From Agrobacterium vitis (lineage in GTDB: Bacteria; Pseudomonadota; Alphaproteobacteria; Rhizobiales; Rhizobiaceae), in contig NZ_CP118259.1 of assembly GCF_013337045.2 (NCBI RefSeq), forward strand, positions 930,001-994,000: DNA of 64,000 nucleotides, written 5' to 3'. The notes under the pieces are model-generated. The model was not told the DNA's origin and searched no databases. It was given only the letters and a program-made list of their open reading frames with translations. The translations under genes and the position numbers were made by a program. This document shows, piece after piece, positions 7,949 to 16,308 of the stretch. Numbering within the stretch: position 1 is the first letter of the stretch; each line of letters starts with the position of its first letter.

Positions 7949-8745
7949 TCCGCAATCTCCGTACCGTTTGCGCCGGGCCAAATCAGATGTTGCCCGCCAT
8001 CAAGGGCGAACATTTGGCCGGTGATCGATGGCGTGTCAAAAAGAAAGCGGATGGTGCGGCCGAATTCGTCAAGACCCGCGCCCTGCTTCAGCGGCAGGCT
8101 GTCGATCTGCGCCTGGAAATCCTTCTGCTCCTGCCGCTCGCTTTTCAGCGTCGGGCCGGGGCCGATGGCATTGACCCTGATCTGTGGGGCAAAGGCCTGC
8201 GCCATGGTTCTCGTCGCCGTCCACAAGGTGGATTTCGACAATGTATAGGAAAAGAAGGTCGGTTTCAGGGCCAGCACCCGCTGATCGATGATGTTGACGA
8301 TCAGGCCTGCACCATTGTCCGGCACCTGCCGATGAAATTCAGCTGCCAGAATGGTGGGGGCGCGGACATGAATGTCGAAATGTGCTGCGAAACGCTCCGC
8401 GTCGAACTTCTCGGCTTTATCATCCAGAAACACCGAGGCGTTGTTGACCAGCAAGCCGAGAGGGCCGAGGGCTTGAGTGGCGTTTGCGATCAGCGCCTGG
8501 GTCTCGTCAATGTCGCGAAGGTCGGCTTTCAGCGCCACCGCCTTGCCGCCCTTGGAACTTATTCGGTCCGCCAGAGTTTCAGCTTCGTCAAGAGAGGCAT
8601 GGGTGTGGATGGCGACGGCAAATCCGTTGTCTGCCAGATCCTCCGCAATGGCGCGGCCAATCCGTTTGGCGGAAGCGGTGACAAGTGCGGTTCTTGGGGC
8701 TGTTCGTGGCGCAGCTGTTGGACGAGGGGCGGACATGCTCTTCAC
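7945..8745 (-). CDS. Short-chain dehydrogenase/reductase, pteridine-reductase-like
   Basis: A 266-residue Rossmann-fold oxidoreductase (263 if the internal ATG at codon 4 is used). The cofactor loop reads [14 protein letters not shown], resembling the TGxAKRxG variant of pteridine reductases and FolM, with an arginine that favours NADP. The catalytic YxxxK is YTLSK, preceded by NIIDQR, where Asp stands in the position usually held by the catalytic Ser, as in pteridine reductases. C-terminal FALDGGQHL is typical for SDRs. It is translationally coupled to uvrC. A role in dihydropteridine reduction is an inference. Confidence 0.8.
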   Translation of the reverse strand: MKSMSAPRPTAAPRTAPRTALVTASAKRIGRAIAEDLADNGFAVAIHTHASLDEAETLADRISSKGGKAVALKADLRDIDETQALIANATQALGPLGLLVNNASVFLDDKAEKFDAERFAAHFDIHVRAPTILAAEFHRQVPDNGAGLIVNIIDQRVLALKPTFFSYTLSKSTLWTATRTMAQAFAPQIRVNAIGPGPTLKSERQEQKDFQAQIDSLPLKQGAGLDEFGRTIRFLFDTPSITGQMFALDGGQHLIWPGANGTEIAE

Positions 8746-9148
8746 CTTTTATTATCTCCGGTTTTGTATGGACTGGCGAGACACTCGCGGCGCCGCTGTC
8801 ATCACCTGCAAGATATATGGCAGGGGGTGGCTAAGTTGAAGGTCGCCGATCTTGGATTTCCAACCCTTTGTTATTTGATGTCACACTGCATTTGCGAAAG
8901 TAAAATGCCGTGAGCGTAAAGTAATATCTTGTTGACGATTTATTAGGGTTAACAAATCACCTGTTGCACGAAAGCAACGTCTAAATTTTGCCTAGTGTTT
9001 GCCTAAAATATTTCACAATTCGGCTCTTCCAATTCCGCAATTGAGGGCCATTTTCAACACTGAAGCGGGCAGGGACATCCGTGCAAGTATTCGAACCGCA
9101 AGAGACGACATGATCGCCATCGGTTCGTTTTATAAAGGAGAATTTGGT
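8746..9148. promoter_or_regulatory. Non-coding region upstream of the outer membrane protein gene
   Basis: About 400 bases without a supportable gene between the divergent SDR and omp genes. It is AT-richer than its surroundings after 8860. A direct repeat TTTGCCTA occurs at 8987-8994 and 8998-9005, exactly 11 bases (one helical turn) apart. TTGACG at 8932 and TTGCAC at 8964 are candidate -35 boxes but neither has a convincing -10. A long 5' leader before ATG 9149 is likely. Confidence 0.35.
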
Positions 9149-9787
9149 ATGCGTACTCTCGTTATGATTTTGCTGGCATCGTCTGCTGGTCTTTCCCTCG
9201 TTACCGGCGCTCACGCTGCCGATGCCGTCATGTCGGTGCCGGAAGCACCCGCAGCCGTCGATATGCCGGCTCCGGTCAGCAACTGGGCCGGTGCTTATGT
9301 CGGCGGTGCCGGCACCTATACAATGGGTCGTTCGCACGGCAGCAAGTTCAGCGCCCGTGCGTTCGGCGGCCAGGTCTATGGCGGCTACAACATGCAGAAC
9401 GACAAGATCGTTTACGGTGGTGAAGCTGACATCGGTTATGACGGCAATGGTAGCCGCTCCGGCGCTGGCCTGACCGGCAAGCAGGGCGTGAACGGTTCTA
9501 TTCGTGGCCGCGTCGGTTACGACCTCAACCCCTTCATGGTTTATGGCACGGCCGGTGTGGCTGCGGCTGATACCAAGATTTCCGGTGCAGGCGGTTCCGA
9601 CAGCAAGGCTGCTCTCGGCTACACGGTTGGTGCAGGTGTCGAAGCCATGGTGACCAACAACATCACCACCCGCGTCGAATACCGCTACACCGACTACCAG
9701 AACAAGGACTACAATATCGGTGGTTCCAAGGTATCGCGCGGCTTTGACGACCAGAGCGTCAAGGTTGGTATCGGCATGAAGTTCTGA
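9149..9787 (+). CDS. Outer membrane beta-barrel protein, Omp25/Omp31 (RopB) family
   Basis: A 212-residue protein with a classical Sec signal peptide (MRTLVMILLASSAGLSLVTGAHA, cleavage after AHA), an N-terminal PAAVDMPAPVSNWAGAYVGG start typical of rhizobial Omp25-like proteins, alternating beta strands, and a terminal phenylalanine (VGIGMKF) used for BamA recognition. The family is abundant in rhizobial and Brucella outer membranes. ATG 9149 is preceded by AAAGGAG; the frame remains open upstream but without signal-peptide character. A long untranslated leader and a strong terminator indicate a single-gene transcript. Confidence 0.9.
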   Translation: MRTLVMILLASSAGLSLVTGAHAADAVMSVPEAPAAVDMPAPVSNWAGAYVGGAGTYTMGRSHGSKFSARAFGGQVYGGYNMQNDKIVYGGEADIGYDGNGSRSGAGLTGKQGVNGSIRGRVGYDLNPFMVYGTAGVAAADTKISGAGGSDSKAALGYTVGAGVEAMVTNNITTRVEYRYTDYQNKDYNIGGSKVSRGFDDQSVKVGIGMKF

Positions 9788-9814
9788 TCTGTCCGATCAG
9801 TGTACGTTTGAAAA

Positions 9815-9844
9815 GGAGCCCGGCCTTAGCGCCGGGCTTCTTGA
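9815..9844. terminator. Terminator between omp and GST genes
   Basis: A perfect 8-base stem, AGCCCGGC (9817-9824) and GCCGGGCT (9831-9838), followed by TCTTGATT on the plus strand and by CTTTTC on the minus strand. It may serve both convergent genes. Confidence 0.75.
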
Positions 9845-9876
9845 TTCTGGGAAGACTTTCAAGCTTGGAAAAACTT

Positions 9877-10473
9877 TCAGGCCTGCGGGCGCAGCAACTG
9901 ATACCCGTCGAATTTCTTGGCAAAAAGCGCTGGCCATTCGGTCAGCGCCACATGACCATTTTCCCATTCGCCGGGAAAGCGCAGCATCAGGTAGCCGAGC
10001 AGGCCCGCCATGGAAAAATGGCCGCCGTTCAGCTTCTTGCCCATTTTCGGCATATGGGTTTCCAGATAGTCCAGCCCGCGTGTGACCTTTTCCCATTGCC
10101 GGTCGATATAGGGCTGGTGAATCTTTTCCGGCGGATGCAGGCGCTTCTCATAGACGATTGCCAGAAGGCAATCAGTGATGCCATCGCATAGCGCTTCGAG
10201 CACCTCGGCCTCGGTGCGCTTCTCTTCCTTTTTGGGATAAAGCCCACCGTCCGAGATCCGATTCAGATAGTGCATGATGGCGCGGCTGTCATAAATCGCC
10301 TGGCCGTCGTCGGTGATCAGGGTCGGGATCTTGCCCAGCGGATTGTTGTCGATCAGGTCGGACGGATTGGCATTGGTGTCGACCTTGATTTCCTCAAGAG
10401 TGATGCCGGTGGCGCGGGCGGCCATCCTGACCTTGGAGGAATAGGGTGAGGCGGGAGCATAAAGCAGCTTCAT
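9877..10473 (-). CDS. Glutathione S-transferase family protein
   Basis: A 198-residue GST with the thioredoxin-like N-terminal half (MKLLYAPASPYSSKVRMAA; NPLGKIPTLITDDGQAIYDSRAI, with cis-Pro and the DSR glutathione-binding motif) and a helical C-terminal half. A serine (SPYSSK) rather than cysteine stands at the usual active-site position, suggesting a conjugating or peroxidase role rather than thiol transfer. It is not closely related to the GST at 3115. It is downstream of rlmJ on the same strand with a 32-base gap, so the two may be cotranscribed. Confidence 0.85.
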   Translation of the reverse strand: MKLLYAPASPYSSKVRMAARATGITLEEIKVDTNANPSDLIDNNPLGKIPTLITDDGQAIYDSRAIMHYLNRISDGGLYPKKEEKRTEAEVLEALCDGITDCLLAIVYEKRLHPPEKIHQPYIDRQWEKVTRGLDYLETHMPKMGKKLNGGHFSMAGLLGYLMLRFPGEWENGHVALTEWPALFAKKFDGYQLLRPQA

Positions 10474-10505
10474 CGGTTTGGTCCTGTTCGCGTGTCAGGT
10501 GGAGT

Positions 10506-11357
10506 TTACTCTTCGCCGCGCAGCCAGAAGCAGCGCTGCGAGGCATAGCGGTCCTGCGCAAGCACCCGCTTCAATTCGGGCAGCAGCGCATGCAATTCAT
10601 CCTTGAGGGTGAAGGGAGGGTTGACGACGATCAGGCCGGAGCCGGACAGACCGGTCAAATCCCGGTCGCTTTTCACCGACAGTTCTGCGCAGAGCATCTT
10701 GGGAATGCCTGTTTCTTTCAAGGCCTCGTGGAAAGCGGCAATCGGCGCGCCTTTCTTGATTGGATACCAGAGGCAATAGACACCGGCGGAAAACCGGCGA
10801 TAGGCCCGCGCCAATCCGTCGACCAGCCGTTCATATTCCCCGTCCAGCTCGAACGGTGGATCGACCAGCACGATACCGCGTTTTTCCTTGGGCGGCAGAT
10901 GGGCGCCCAGCGCCAACCAGCCATCCAGTTCGGTGATTCGCGTCTGGTAATCGCCTTCGAACAGCCGGGAAAGTGTGCGGCAATCGTCCGGATGCAATTC
11001 CATGGCCGACAGACGGTCCTGTGGACGAAACAGGTCGCGCGCCAGCTTCGGCGAGCCCGGATAGCGGGTCAGACCGCCATCCGGGTTCAGTGCCCGCACC
11101 ACGTCGAGATAGGGTTGCAGCACCTGCGCTGCTGCGGGCGTCAGCTCGGCGTCGAGCAATTTGCCGATCCCGCCCAGCCATTCACCGGTTTTTTGCGATT
11201 CGTCTGAGGATAGATCGTAAAGACCGATGCCCGCATGGGTATCCAGCACACGGAATGCCTTGTCCTTTTGCTGGAGATAAATGACCAGCCGCGCCAGCAC
11301 GGCATGCTTCAGCACGTCCGCGAAATTGCCTGCGTGGTAGATGTGGCGGTAATTCAT
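10506..11357 (-). CDS. rlmJ: 23S rRNA (adenine(2030)-N6)-methyltransferase
   Basis: A 283-residue protein close to the length of E. coli RlmJ (YhiR, 280). It starts MNYRHIYHAGNFADVLKHAV, the strongly conserved family N terminus, and carries the amino-methyltransferase motif DPPFE plus a SAM-binding VLDTHAGIGLYDL segment. It methylates A2030 of 23S rRNA. The frame is open far upstream on this strand, but that stretch is only the antisense of the oxidoreductase gene; the family start at 11357 is unambiguous. Confidence 0.95.
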   Translation of the reverse strand: MNYRHIYHAGNFADVLKHAVLARLVIYLQQKDKAFRVLDTHAGIGLYDLSSDESQKTGEWLGGIGKLLDAELTPAAAQVLQPYLDVVRALNPDGGLTRYPGSPKLARDLFRPQDRLSAMELHPDDCRTLSRLFEGDYQTRITELDGWLALGAHLPPKEKRGIVLVDPPFELDGEYERLVDGLARAYRRFSAGVYCLWYPIKKGAPIAAFHEALKETGIPKMLCAELSVKSDRDLTGLSGSGLIVVNPPFTLKDELHALLPELKRVLAQDRYASQRCFWLRGEE

Positions 11358-11432
11358 GCGCTTTTCCGATGGGTCCAGTGATTTTTTGGAATGGGGCTTT
11401 TGAGCCTTGAGGGCTTGGCCTATAACTTTGCC

Positions 11433-13547
11433 ATGAACATCATCAGCCCCGCCTTGAAAACTTCCGTTGGTCATACGGCCTGTCCGCATGACTGTCCATC
11501 CACCTGCGCGCTTGAGGTCGATCTGACGCCGGACGGCAGGATCGGACGGATGCGCGGCGCGCGCGACAATAGCTATACCGCTGGCGTGATCTGCGCCAAA
11601 GTGGCGCGCTATACCGAGCGGCTCTATCACCCCGACCGCTTGCTGGTGCCGCAGCGCCGCAAAGGCGCCAAAGGGGCGGGCAGTTGGCAGGAAATTTCCT
11701 GGGAGGCGGCGCTGGATGAAATCGCCAATGCCTTCGTCAAAGCCGAGCAGGTGCATGGCAGCGAGGCCGTCTGGCCTTATTTCTATGCCGGGACGATGGG
11801 GCAGGTGCAGCGCGATTCGATAGAGCGGCTGCGCCATGCCAAGAAATATTCCGGCTTTTTCGGTTCGATCTGCACCAATCTGGCCTGGACCGGCTATGTG
11901 ATGGGCACCGGCGCGCTGCGTGGCCCCGACCCGCGCGAAATGGCGGTTGCCGATTGCGTGGTGATCTGGGGCACCAATGCGGTGGCGACCCAGGTCAATG
12001 TCATGACCCATGCGGTGGCGGCGCGCAAAAATCGCGGCGCGAAAATCGTCGTCATCGATATCTACGATAATCCGACCATGAAACAGGCCGATATGGGCCT
12101 CATTCTGCGCCCCGGCACCGATGCGGCGCTGGCCTGTGCCGCAATGCATATTGCCTTTCGTGACGGTTATGCCGACCGGGATTATATGGCTGACTTTGCC
12201 GACGATCCCGCTGGGCTGGAAGCGCATCTGAAGGACAAGACGCCGGAATGGGCCGCCAGCATTACCGGTCTTTCGGTTGAAGAGATCGAAGGCTTCGCCA
12301 GATTGGTCGGCGAGACCAAAAAGACGTTCTTCCGCCTCGGCTATGGCTTTACCCGCAGCCGCAACGGTGCGGTTTCCATGCATGCTGCCCTGTCGCTTTC
12401 GACTGTTCTGGGCAGCTGGCAATATGAAGGCGGCGGCGCGTTTCATTCCAACAGCGATATTTTCAAGCTCAATAAGGCCGAGTTGATGGGGACGGCGTTT
12501 GTCGATCCTGATATCCGCATGTTGGACCAGTCGCAGGTTGGCCGGGTGCTGACCGGCGATGCGGAGGCGCTGCGCCATCGCGGACCGGTGACGGCGATGC
12601 TGATCCAGAACACCAACCCGGTCAATGTTGCGCCGGAACAGCGGCTGGTGAAGCAGGGTTTTCTGCGCGGCGATCTGTTTGTGGCCGTGCATGAGCATTT
12701 CATGACCGAGACGGCGGAGCTTGCCGATCTGGTTCTGCCGGCAACGATGTTCGTTGAGCATGACGATCTTTATCGCGGCGGTGGCCAGAGCCATATGCTG
12801 ATTGGGCCAAAACTGGTCGAGCCGCCGGACACGGTGCGCACCAATCTCTTTGTTATTGAGGAACTGGCCAAACGGCTCGGCGTGTCGGATCTTCCGGGTT
12901 TCGGCCTCAGCGAACGCGAGCATATCGACCATATCCTCGCCGCTAGCGGCAAGCCGGATTTTGCCAGTTTCGAGCAGGATAAGTGGCTGGATTGCCAGCC
13001 GCCGTTCGAAGACGCTCATTATCTCAAAGGTTTTGCCCACCCCGATGGCAGGTTCCGCTTTAGGCCGGATTGGGAAGGCACGCCCGCGCCCAACAAACCG
13101 CCACGGGCAATGGGTTCGCAGGGGCCGGTGGCCGCGCTTCCGGTTTTCCCCGATCAGATGGATGTGATCGAGACAGCGGATAGCGAGCATCCGTTCCGGC
13201 TGGCCACGTCACCCGCCCGCAATTTCCTCAACTCGACCTTTGCCGAGACCAAGACCTCGCGTGATAAGGAGGGCAGGCCGGAGGTGATGGTCAATCCGGC
13301 TGACGCGGCGGCACTGGGTATCGGCCATGGTGATGTGGTGCAGATCGGCAACCGGCGCGGCGCCTTGCGTATCCACGTCAACGTCACCGATGCGGTCAAG
13401 CCCGGCGTGCTGGTGGCGGAAGGTCTTTGGCCCAACAAGGCGCATCTGGACGGCGAGGGCATCAACGTGTTGACCGGTGCCGACGCGCCCGCCCCGCATG
13501 GTGGGGCGGCGTTTCACGATAACAAGGTTTGGGTTCGGGTATCATGA
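11433..13547 (+). CDS. Molybdopterin-dependent oxidoreductase (DMSO reductase superfamily)
   Basis: A 704-residue enzyme. N-terminal 4Fe-4S motif CPHDCPSTC ... GVICAK, then the large bis-MGD domain and a C-terminal molydopterin-dinucleotide-binding beta barrel (about 585-700; SRDKEGRPEVMVNPADAAAL). It has no Tat or Sec signal, so it is probably cytoplasmic, unlike many family members. The Mo ligand cannot be assigned by eye and so neither can the substrate; formate dehydrogenase-like, thiosulfate/DMSO-reductase-like and biotin-sulfoxide-type activities remain possible. ATG 11433 is chosen because the conserved region begins just after; an ATG 14 codons upstream is possible. The stop overlaps the NUDIX gene start by four bases, indicating translational coupling. 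Confidence 0.85.
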   Translation: MNIISPALKTSVGHTACPHDCPSTCALEVDLTPDGRIGRMRGARDNSYTAGVICAKVARYTERLYHPDRLLVPQRRKGAKGAGSWQEISWEAALDEIANAFVKAEQVHGSEAVWPYFYAGTMGQVQRDSIERLRHAKKYSGFFGSICTNLAWTGYVMGTGALRGPDPREMAVADCVVIWGTNAVATQVNVMTHAVAARKNRGAKIVVIDIYDNPTMKQADMGLILRPGTDAALACAAMHIAFRDGYADRDYMADFADDPAGLEAHLKDKTPEWAASITGLSVEEIEGFARLVGETKKTFFRLGYGFTRSRNGAVSMHAALSLSTVLGSWQYEGGGAFHSNSDIFKLNKAELMGTAFVDPDIRMLDQSQVGRVLTGDAEALRHRGPVTAMLIQNTNPVNVAPEQRLVKQGFLRGDLFVAVHEHFMTETAELADLVLPATMFVEHDDLYRGGGQSHMLIGPKLVEPPDTVRTNLFVIEELAKRLGVSDLPGFGLSEREHIDHILAASGKPDFASFEQDKWLDCQPPFEDAHYLKGFAHPDGRFRFRPDWEGTPAPNKPPRAMGSQGPVAALPVFPDQMDVIETADSEHPFRLATSPARNFLNSTFAETKTSRDKEGRPEVMVNPADAAALGIGHGDVVQIGNRRGALRIHVNVTDAVKPGVLVAEGLWPNKAHLDGEGINVLTGADAPAPHGGAAFHDNKVWVRVS

Positions 13548-14128
13548 GCAAGTTTGACGCGACCGGCATTACCATTGTCGAGGACAAGACCCTGTGGAAG
13601 GGCTGGAGCCATCTGCGCAAGATGGTGTTCGATTATGCGAAACCGGATGGCACCACCCAGCGCCTTAGCTGGGAAGTCTTCGATCGCGGCCATGCCGTGG
13701 CAATCCTGCTGCATGACCCGTCGAAGAGAACCTTGCTGCTGGTGCGGCAGTTTCGCATTCCCGCCTATATGATGGGTGATAAACCCTTTCTGCTGGAAGT
13801 GCCTGCTGGCATGACCGATGGCGAGGACGCCGAAAAGGCAGTGACCCGCGAAGTTGAAGAGGAGACCGGCTATCACATTGCCGCGCCGCGTTTTCTGTTC
13901 ACCGCCTATATGTCGCCGGGAGCGGTGACGGAAAAGATCCACTTCTTCTACTCACCCATCGATGAGGCGCAAAAACTGTCGCTCGGCGGCGGGCTGGAAG
14001 CCGAACACGAAGATCTGGAACTGGTGGAAGTGCCGCTTAAGGATGCAATTTCGATGATCGAGCGCGGCGACATCGTCGATGGCAAAACGATCATGCTGCT
14101 GCAATGGGCGGCGCTTAACCTGGCCTGA
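13544..14128 (+). CDS. NUDIX hydrolase, ADP-ribose/GDP-mannose pyrophosphatase type
   Basis: A 194-residue NUDIX protein. The box is EDAEKAVTREVEEETGY, matching E-x7-REUxEExGU; the leading glycine is one residue closer than the consensus. The preceding LLEVPAG and following YMSPGAVTEKIHFF resemble the NudF/NudK subfamily that cleaves ADP-ribose or GDP-mannose. Start codon at 13544 forms an ATGA overlap with the molybdopterin oxidoreductase, so the two are coupled. An imperfect terminator-like dyad (GGTCGG 14136-14141, CCGACC 14150-14155) follows without a T run. Confidence 0.85.
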   Translation: MSKFDATGITIVEDKTLWKGWSHLRKMVFDYAKPDGTTQRLSWEVFDRGHAVAILLHDPSKRTLLLVRQFRIPAYMMGDKPFLLEVPAGMTDGEDAEKAVTREVEEETGYHIAAPRFLFTAYMSPGAVTEKIHFFYSPIDEAQKLSLGGGLEAEHEDLELVEVPLKDAISMIERGDIVDGKTIMLLQWAALNLA

Positions 14129-14218
14129 GGGGAGCGGTCGGGGAACGTTCCGACCAAGGCAATTCACTCATCGTTTTGAGAGGCCGGGAGGACGCATGGC
14201 CTGCGTCATTCTGGCTCT

Positions 14219-14271
14219 TGCGCCTTCTATCAATATACATTATATGATATTGTATATTGATAGAAGGCGCA
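14219..14271. promoter_or_regulatory. BigR operator: 20-base perfect inverted repeat over the blh promoter and ribosome-binding site
   Basis: The arms 14219-14238 and 14252-14271 are perfectly complementary over 20 bases with a 13-base AT-rich spacer. A plausible promoter is embedded in it (TTGCGC 14218-14223, TATATG 14241-14246, 17-base spacing). The right arm contains the only Shine-Dalgarno-like bases of blh (GAAGG, 9 bases before ATG 14277). BigR is an ArsR-family repressor known to bind AT-rich palindromes at its own operon, so this is the expected operator. Confidence 0.85.
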
Positions 14272-14276
14272 CCACC

Positions 14277-15563
14277 ATGCCGAACCACATCTCCGATACG
14301 TTTACCATTTCCAGCCAACCCTCCATGGGTGAGATTGCCGCACTGGCGGCCGACGGGTTTACCACGCTCGTCAATCTACGCCCTGATGCTGAAGAAGGGG
14401 CCCCCGGAACGAAAGCCGAGCGTGAGGCCGCGCAAAAGGCCGGGCTGGACTATCATTTCATTCCGGTCACCATGGCCGATATTACCGAGGCTGATGTGGA
14501 GGCTTTCCGGGCAGCGTCTCAAGGCAAGCTTAAGGTCTTTGCCCATTGCCGCAGCGGCCTGAGGGCGCTGACCCTGCATGTTCTAAGTGAAGTCCTCGAT
14601 GGCCGCATGAGTGTGGACGAGGTCCCATATTTCGGTTCTGCTCATGGCATGGATCTGAGCGCCGCCGTCGCCTGGCTCAATCGCCGGGCCGAGCGTCGGC
14701 CGCAGGTCAAGGGCTTCTTCGACCCGCGCACCTGGAGTGTGCAATATGTGGTGTCCGACCCTGCAACGAAAGTCTGCGCCATCATCGATCCGGTACTGGA
14801 TTACGATGAGAAATCCGGCCAGACCTCGACCGTGAATGCTGATCGCATCCTTCGCCATATCGAGGACGAGGGGCTGACGGTCGCCTGGATTCTCGACACC
14901 CATCCCCATGCCGATCATTTTTCTGCTGCCGACTATCTGAAGGGCAAGACCGGCGCGCCAACGGCGATTGGTGCACATGTGATCGATGTGCAGGCCCTGT
15001 GGAAGGGCATCTACAATTGGCCGGCGCTGAAAACCGATGGGTCGCAATGGGACCGGCTATTCAGCCATGGTGAGACCTTCAAGCTCGGCTCCATCGATGC
15101 GAAGGTGATGTTTTCGCCGGGCCATACGCTGGCATCTGTCACTTATGTCATCGGCGATGCGGCCTTTGTGCATGACACGATGTTCATGCCTGACAGTGGC
15201 ACGGCGAGGGCCGATTTCCCCGGTGGGGATGCCCATATGCTGTGGCAATCCATGCAGGATATTCTGGCCCTGCCTGACGACACCAGGATTTTTACCGGCC
15301 ATGACTATCAGCCGGGCGGGCGCAATCCGCGTTGGGAAAGCACTGTTGCAGCGCAGAAGGCCGCCAATCCGCATCTGGCCAATACGGATGAGGCCGGGTT
15401 CATCGCCCTGCGTCAGGCTCGCGACCGCACCCTGCCGATGCCGAAACTGATTCTCCATGCCTTGCAGATCAATGTGCGTGGCGGGCGGTTGCCGGAACCG
15501 GAAGACAATGGCCGCCGCTACCTGAAAATTCCGCTTAATGTTCTGGAGGGGGCCCCATGGTAG
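14277..15563 (+). CDS. blh: Bifunctional sulfurtransferase/persulfide dioxygenase
   Basis: A 428-residue fusion. Residues 1-110 are a DUF442 (rhodanese-like) sulfurtransferase with the catalytic cysteine C91 in AHCRSGLRAL. Residues 145-428 are an ETHE1-type metallo-beta-lactamase-fold persulfide dioxygenase, with the metal motif THPHADH (208-214), SPGHT, HDTMF and GHDY. The fused enzyme oxidises glutathione persulfide to sulfite; this architecture and its linkage to bigR are known from Agrobacterium and Xylella, where it supports H2S detoxification. ATG 14277 follows the operator directly. The last 7 bases overlap bigR. Confidence 0.95.
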   Translation: MPNHISDTFTISSQPSMGEIAALAADGFTTLVNLRPDAEEGAPGTKAEREAAQKAGLDYHFIPVTMADITEADVEAFRAASQGKLKVFAHCRSGLRALTLHVLSEVLDGRMSVDEVPYFGSAHGMDLSAAVAWLNRRAERRPQVKGFFDPRTWSVQYVVSDPATKVCAIIDPVLDYDEKSGQTSTVNADRILRHIEDEGLTVAWILDTHPHADHFSAADYLKGKTGAPTAIGAHVIDVQALWKGIYNWPALKTDGSQWDRLFSHGETFKLGSIDAKVMFSPGHTLASVTYVIGDAAFVHDTMFMPDSGTARADFPGGDAHMLWQSMQDILALPDDTRIFTGHDYQPGGRNPRWESTVAAQKAANPHLANTDEAGFIALRQARDRTLPMPKLILHALQINVRGGRLPEPEDNGRRYLKIPLNVLEGAPW

Positions 15564-15901
15564 ATCCGTTTGCTGAGATCAAACGCCGCGTCGGCATGAC
15601 GCCGAAGGCGATGGAAGAGCGGGCCGATGAAGTGGCCGGGCATTTGAAAACACTCGCCCATCCGGTGCGCCTCATGCTGGTCTGTACGCTGGTCGAGGGC
15701 GAATGGTCGGTGGGTGAGCTGGAGGAAAAGCTGGATATTCACCAGCCGACCCTGTCGCAGCAGCTTACCGTGCTCCGCGAGGCCGGGATCGTCGAGACCC
15801 GGCGCGAGGGCAAGCAGATATTCTACCGCCTGACGGAGGCGAAGACCCAGCGGTTGATTGCCGCGCTGTTCACGATTTTCTGTGCGGAGGACGAAGCATG
15901 A
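15557..15901 (+). CDS. bigR: ArsR-family sulfide-responsive repressor
   Basis: A 114-residue winged-helix protein. The two cysteines that form the sulfide/persulfide switch in BigR (C42 and C108 in the Xylella protein) are present as C43 (MLVCTLVEGEW) and C109 (TIFCAED); oxidation links them and releases DNA. The recognition helix lies in HQPTLSQQLTVLREAG. It is the second gene of the operon, so repression is autoregulatory. Start codon overlaps the end of blh by 7 bases and its stop overlaps the next gene by 4. Confidence 0.95.
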   Translation: MVDPFAEIKRRVGMTPKAMEERADEVAGHLKTLAHPVRLMLVCTLVEGEWSVGELEEKLDIHQPTLSQQLTVLREAGIVETRREGKQIFYRLTEAKTQRLIAALFTIFCAEDEA

Positions 15902-16308
15902 TGCAGACCTATCTTCCTTCGCTTGCGGGCGGCGTGATGATCGGTGCCTCGGCCATCCTGTTTCTGGTGATGACGGGCCGGATTGCCGGAATCAGTGGCA
16001 TTGTCGGGCGCCTGGCCCAAGGGGGGAGCATCGCTATCAATAGCGCATTTGTCGTTGGGTTGATGCTTGGTCCCATCCTGTTCCTTGCCCTGTTTGGGGC
16101 ATGGCCGCAGGTGACGATGACGGCCAGCCTGCCGCTGGCGGTTGTTGCTGGCCTGCTGGTCGGTTTCGGTTCGCGCATGGGCTCAGGCTGCACCAGTGGC
16201 CATGGCGTTCTGGGGCTGGCGAGACTGTCGCCGCGCTCCTTCGTTGCGGTCGTCACCTTTCTCTTCACCGGCATTGTCACCGTGACGATCATGAGGGGCA
16301 GCCTATGA
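15898..16308 (+). CDS. YeeE/YedE-family sulfur transporter subunit (first half)
   Basis: A 136-residue membrane protein with about four hydrophobic helices. The motif GSGCTSGHGVLGLARLSPRS is the signature of the YeeE/YedE (SoxT/PmpA-type) sulfur-compound transporters; the cysteine is thought to bind thiosulfate or sulfide. In E. coli the protein is a single longer chain; here two half-size proteins are encoded in tandem with ATGA overlaps. ATG 15898 or the next codon ATG 15901 may be used. Confidence 0.9.
   Translation: MMQTYLPSLAGGVMIGASAILFLVMTGRIAGISGIVGRLAQGGSIAINSAFVVGLMLGPILFLALFGAWPQVTMTASLPLAVVAGLLVGFGSRMGSGCTSGHGVLGLARLSPRSFVAVVTFLFTGIVTVTIMRGSL

Noticed and set aside
10506..13190. 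An 894-codon open frame on the minus strand
   Set aside because: Only its last 283 codons (from 11357) match a family, RlmJ. The rest is antisense to the molybdopterin oxidoreductase and results from high GC content.
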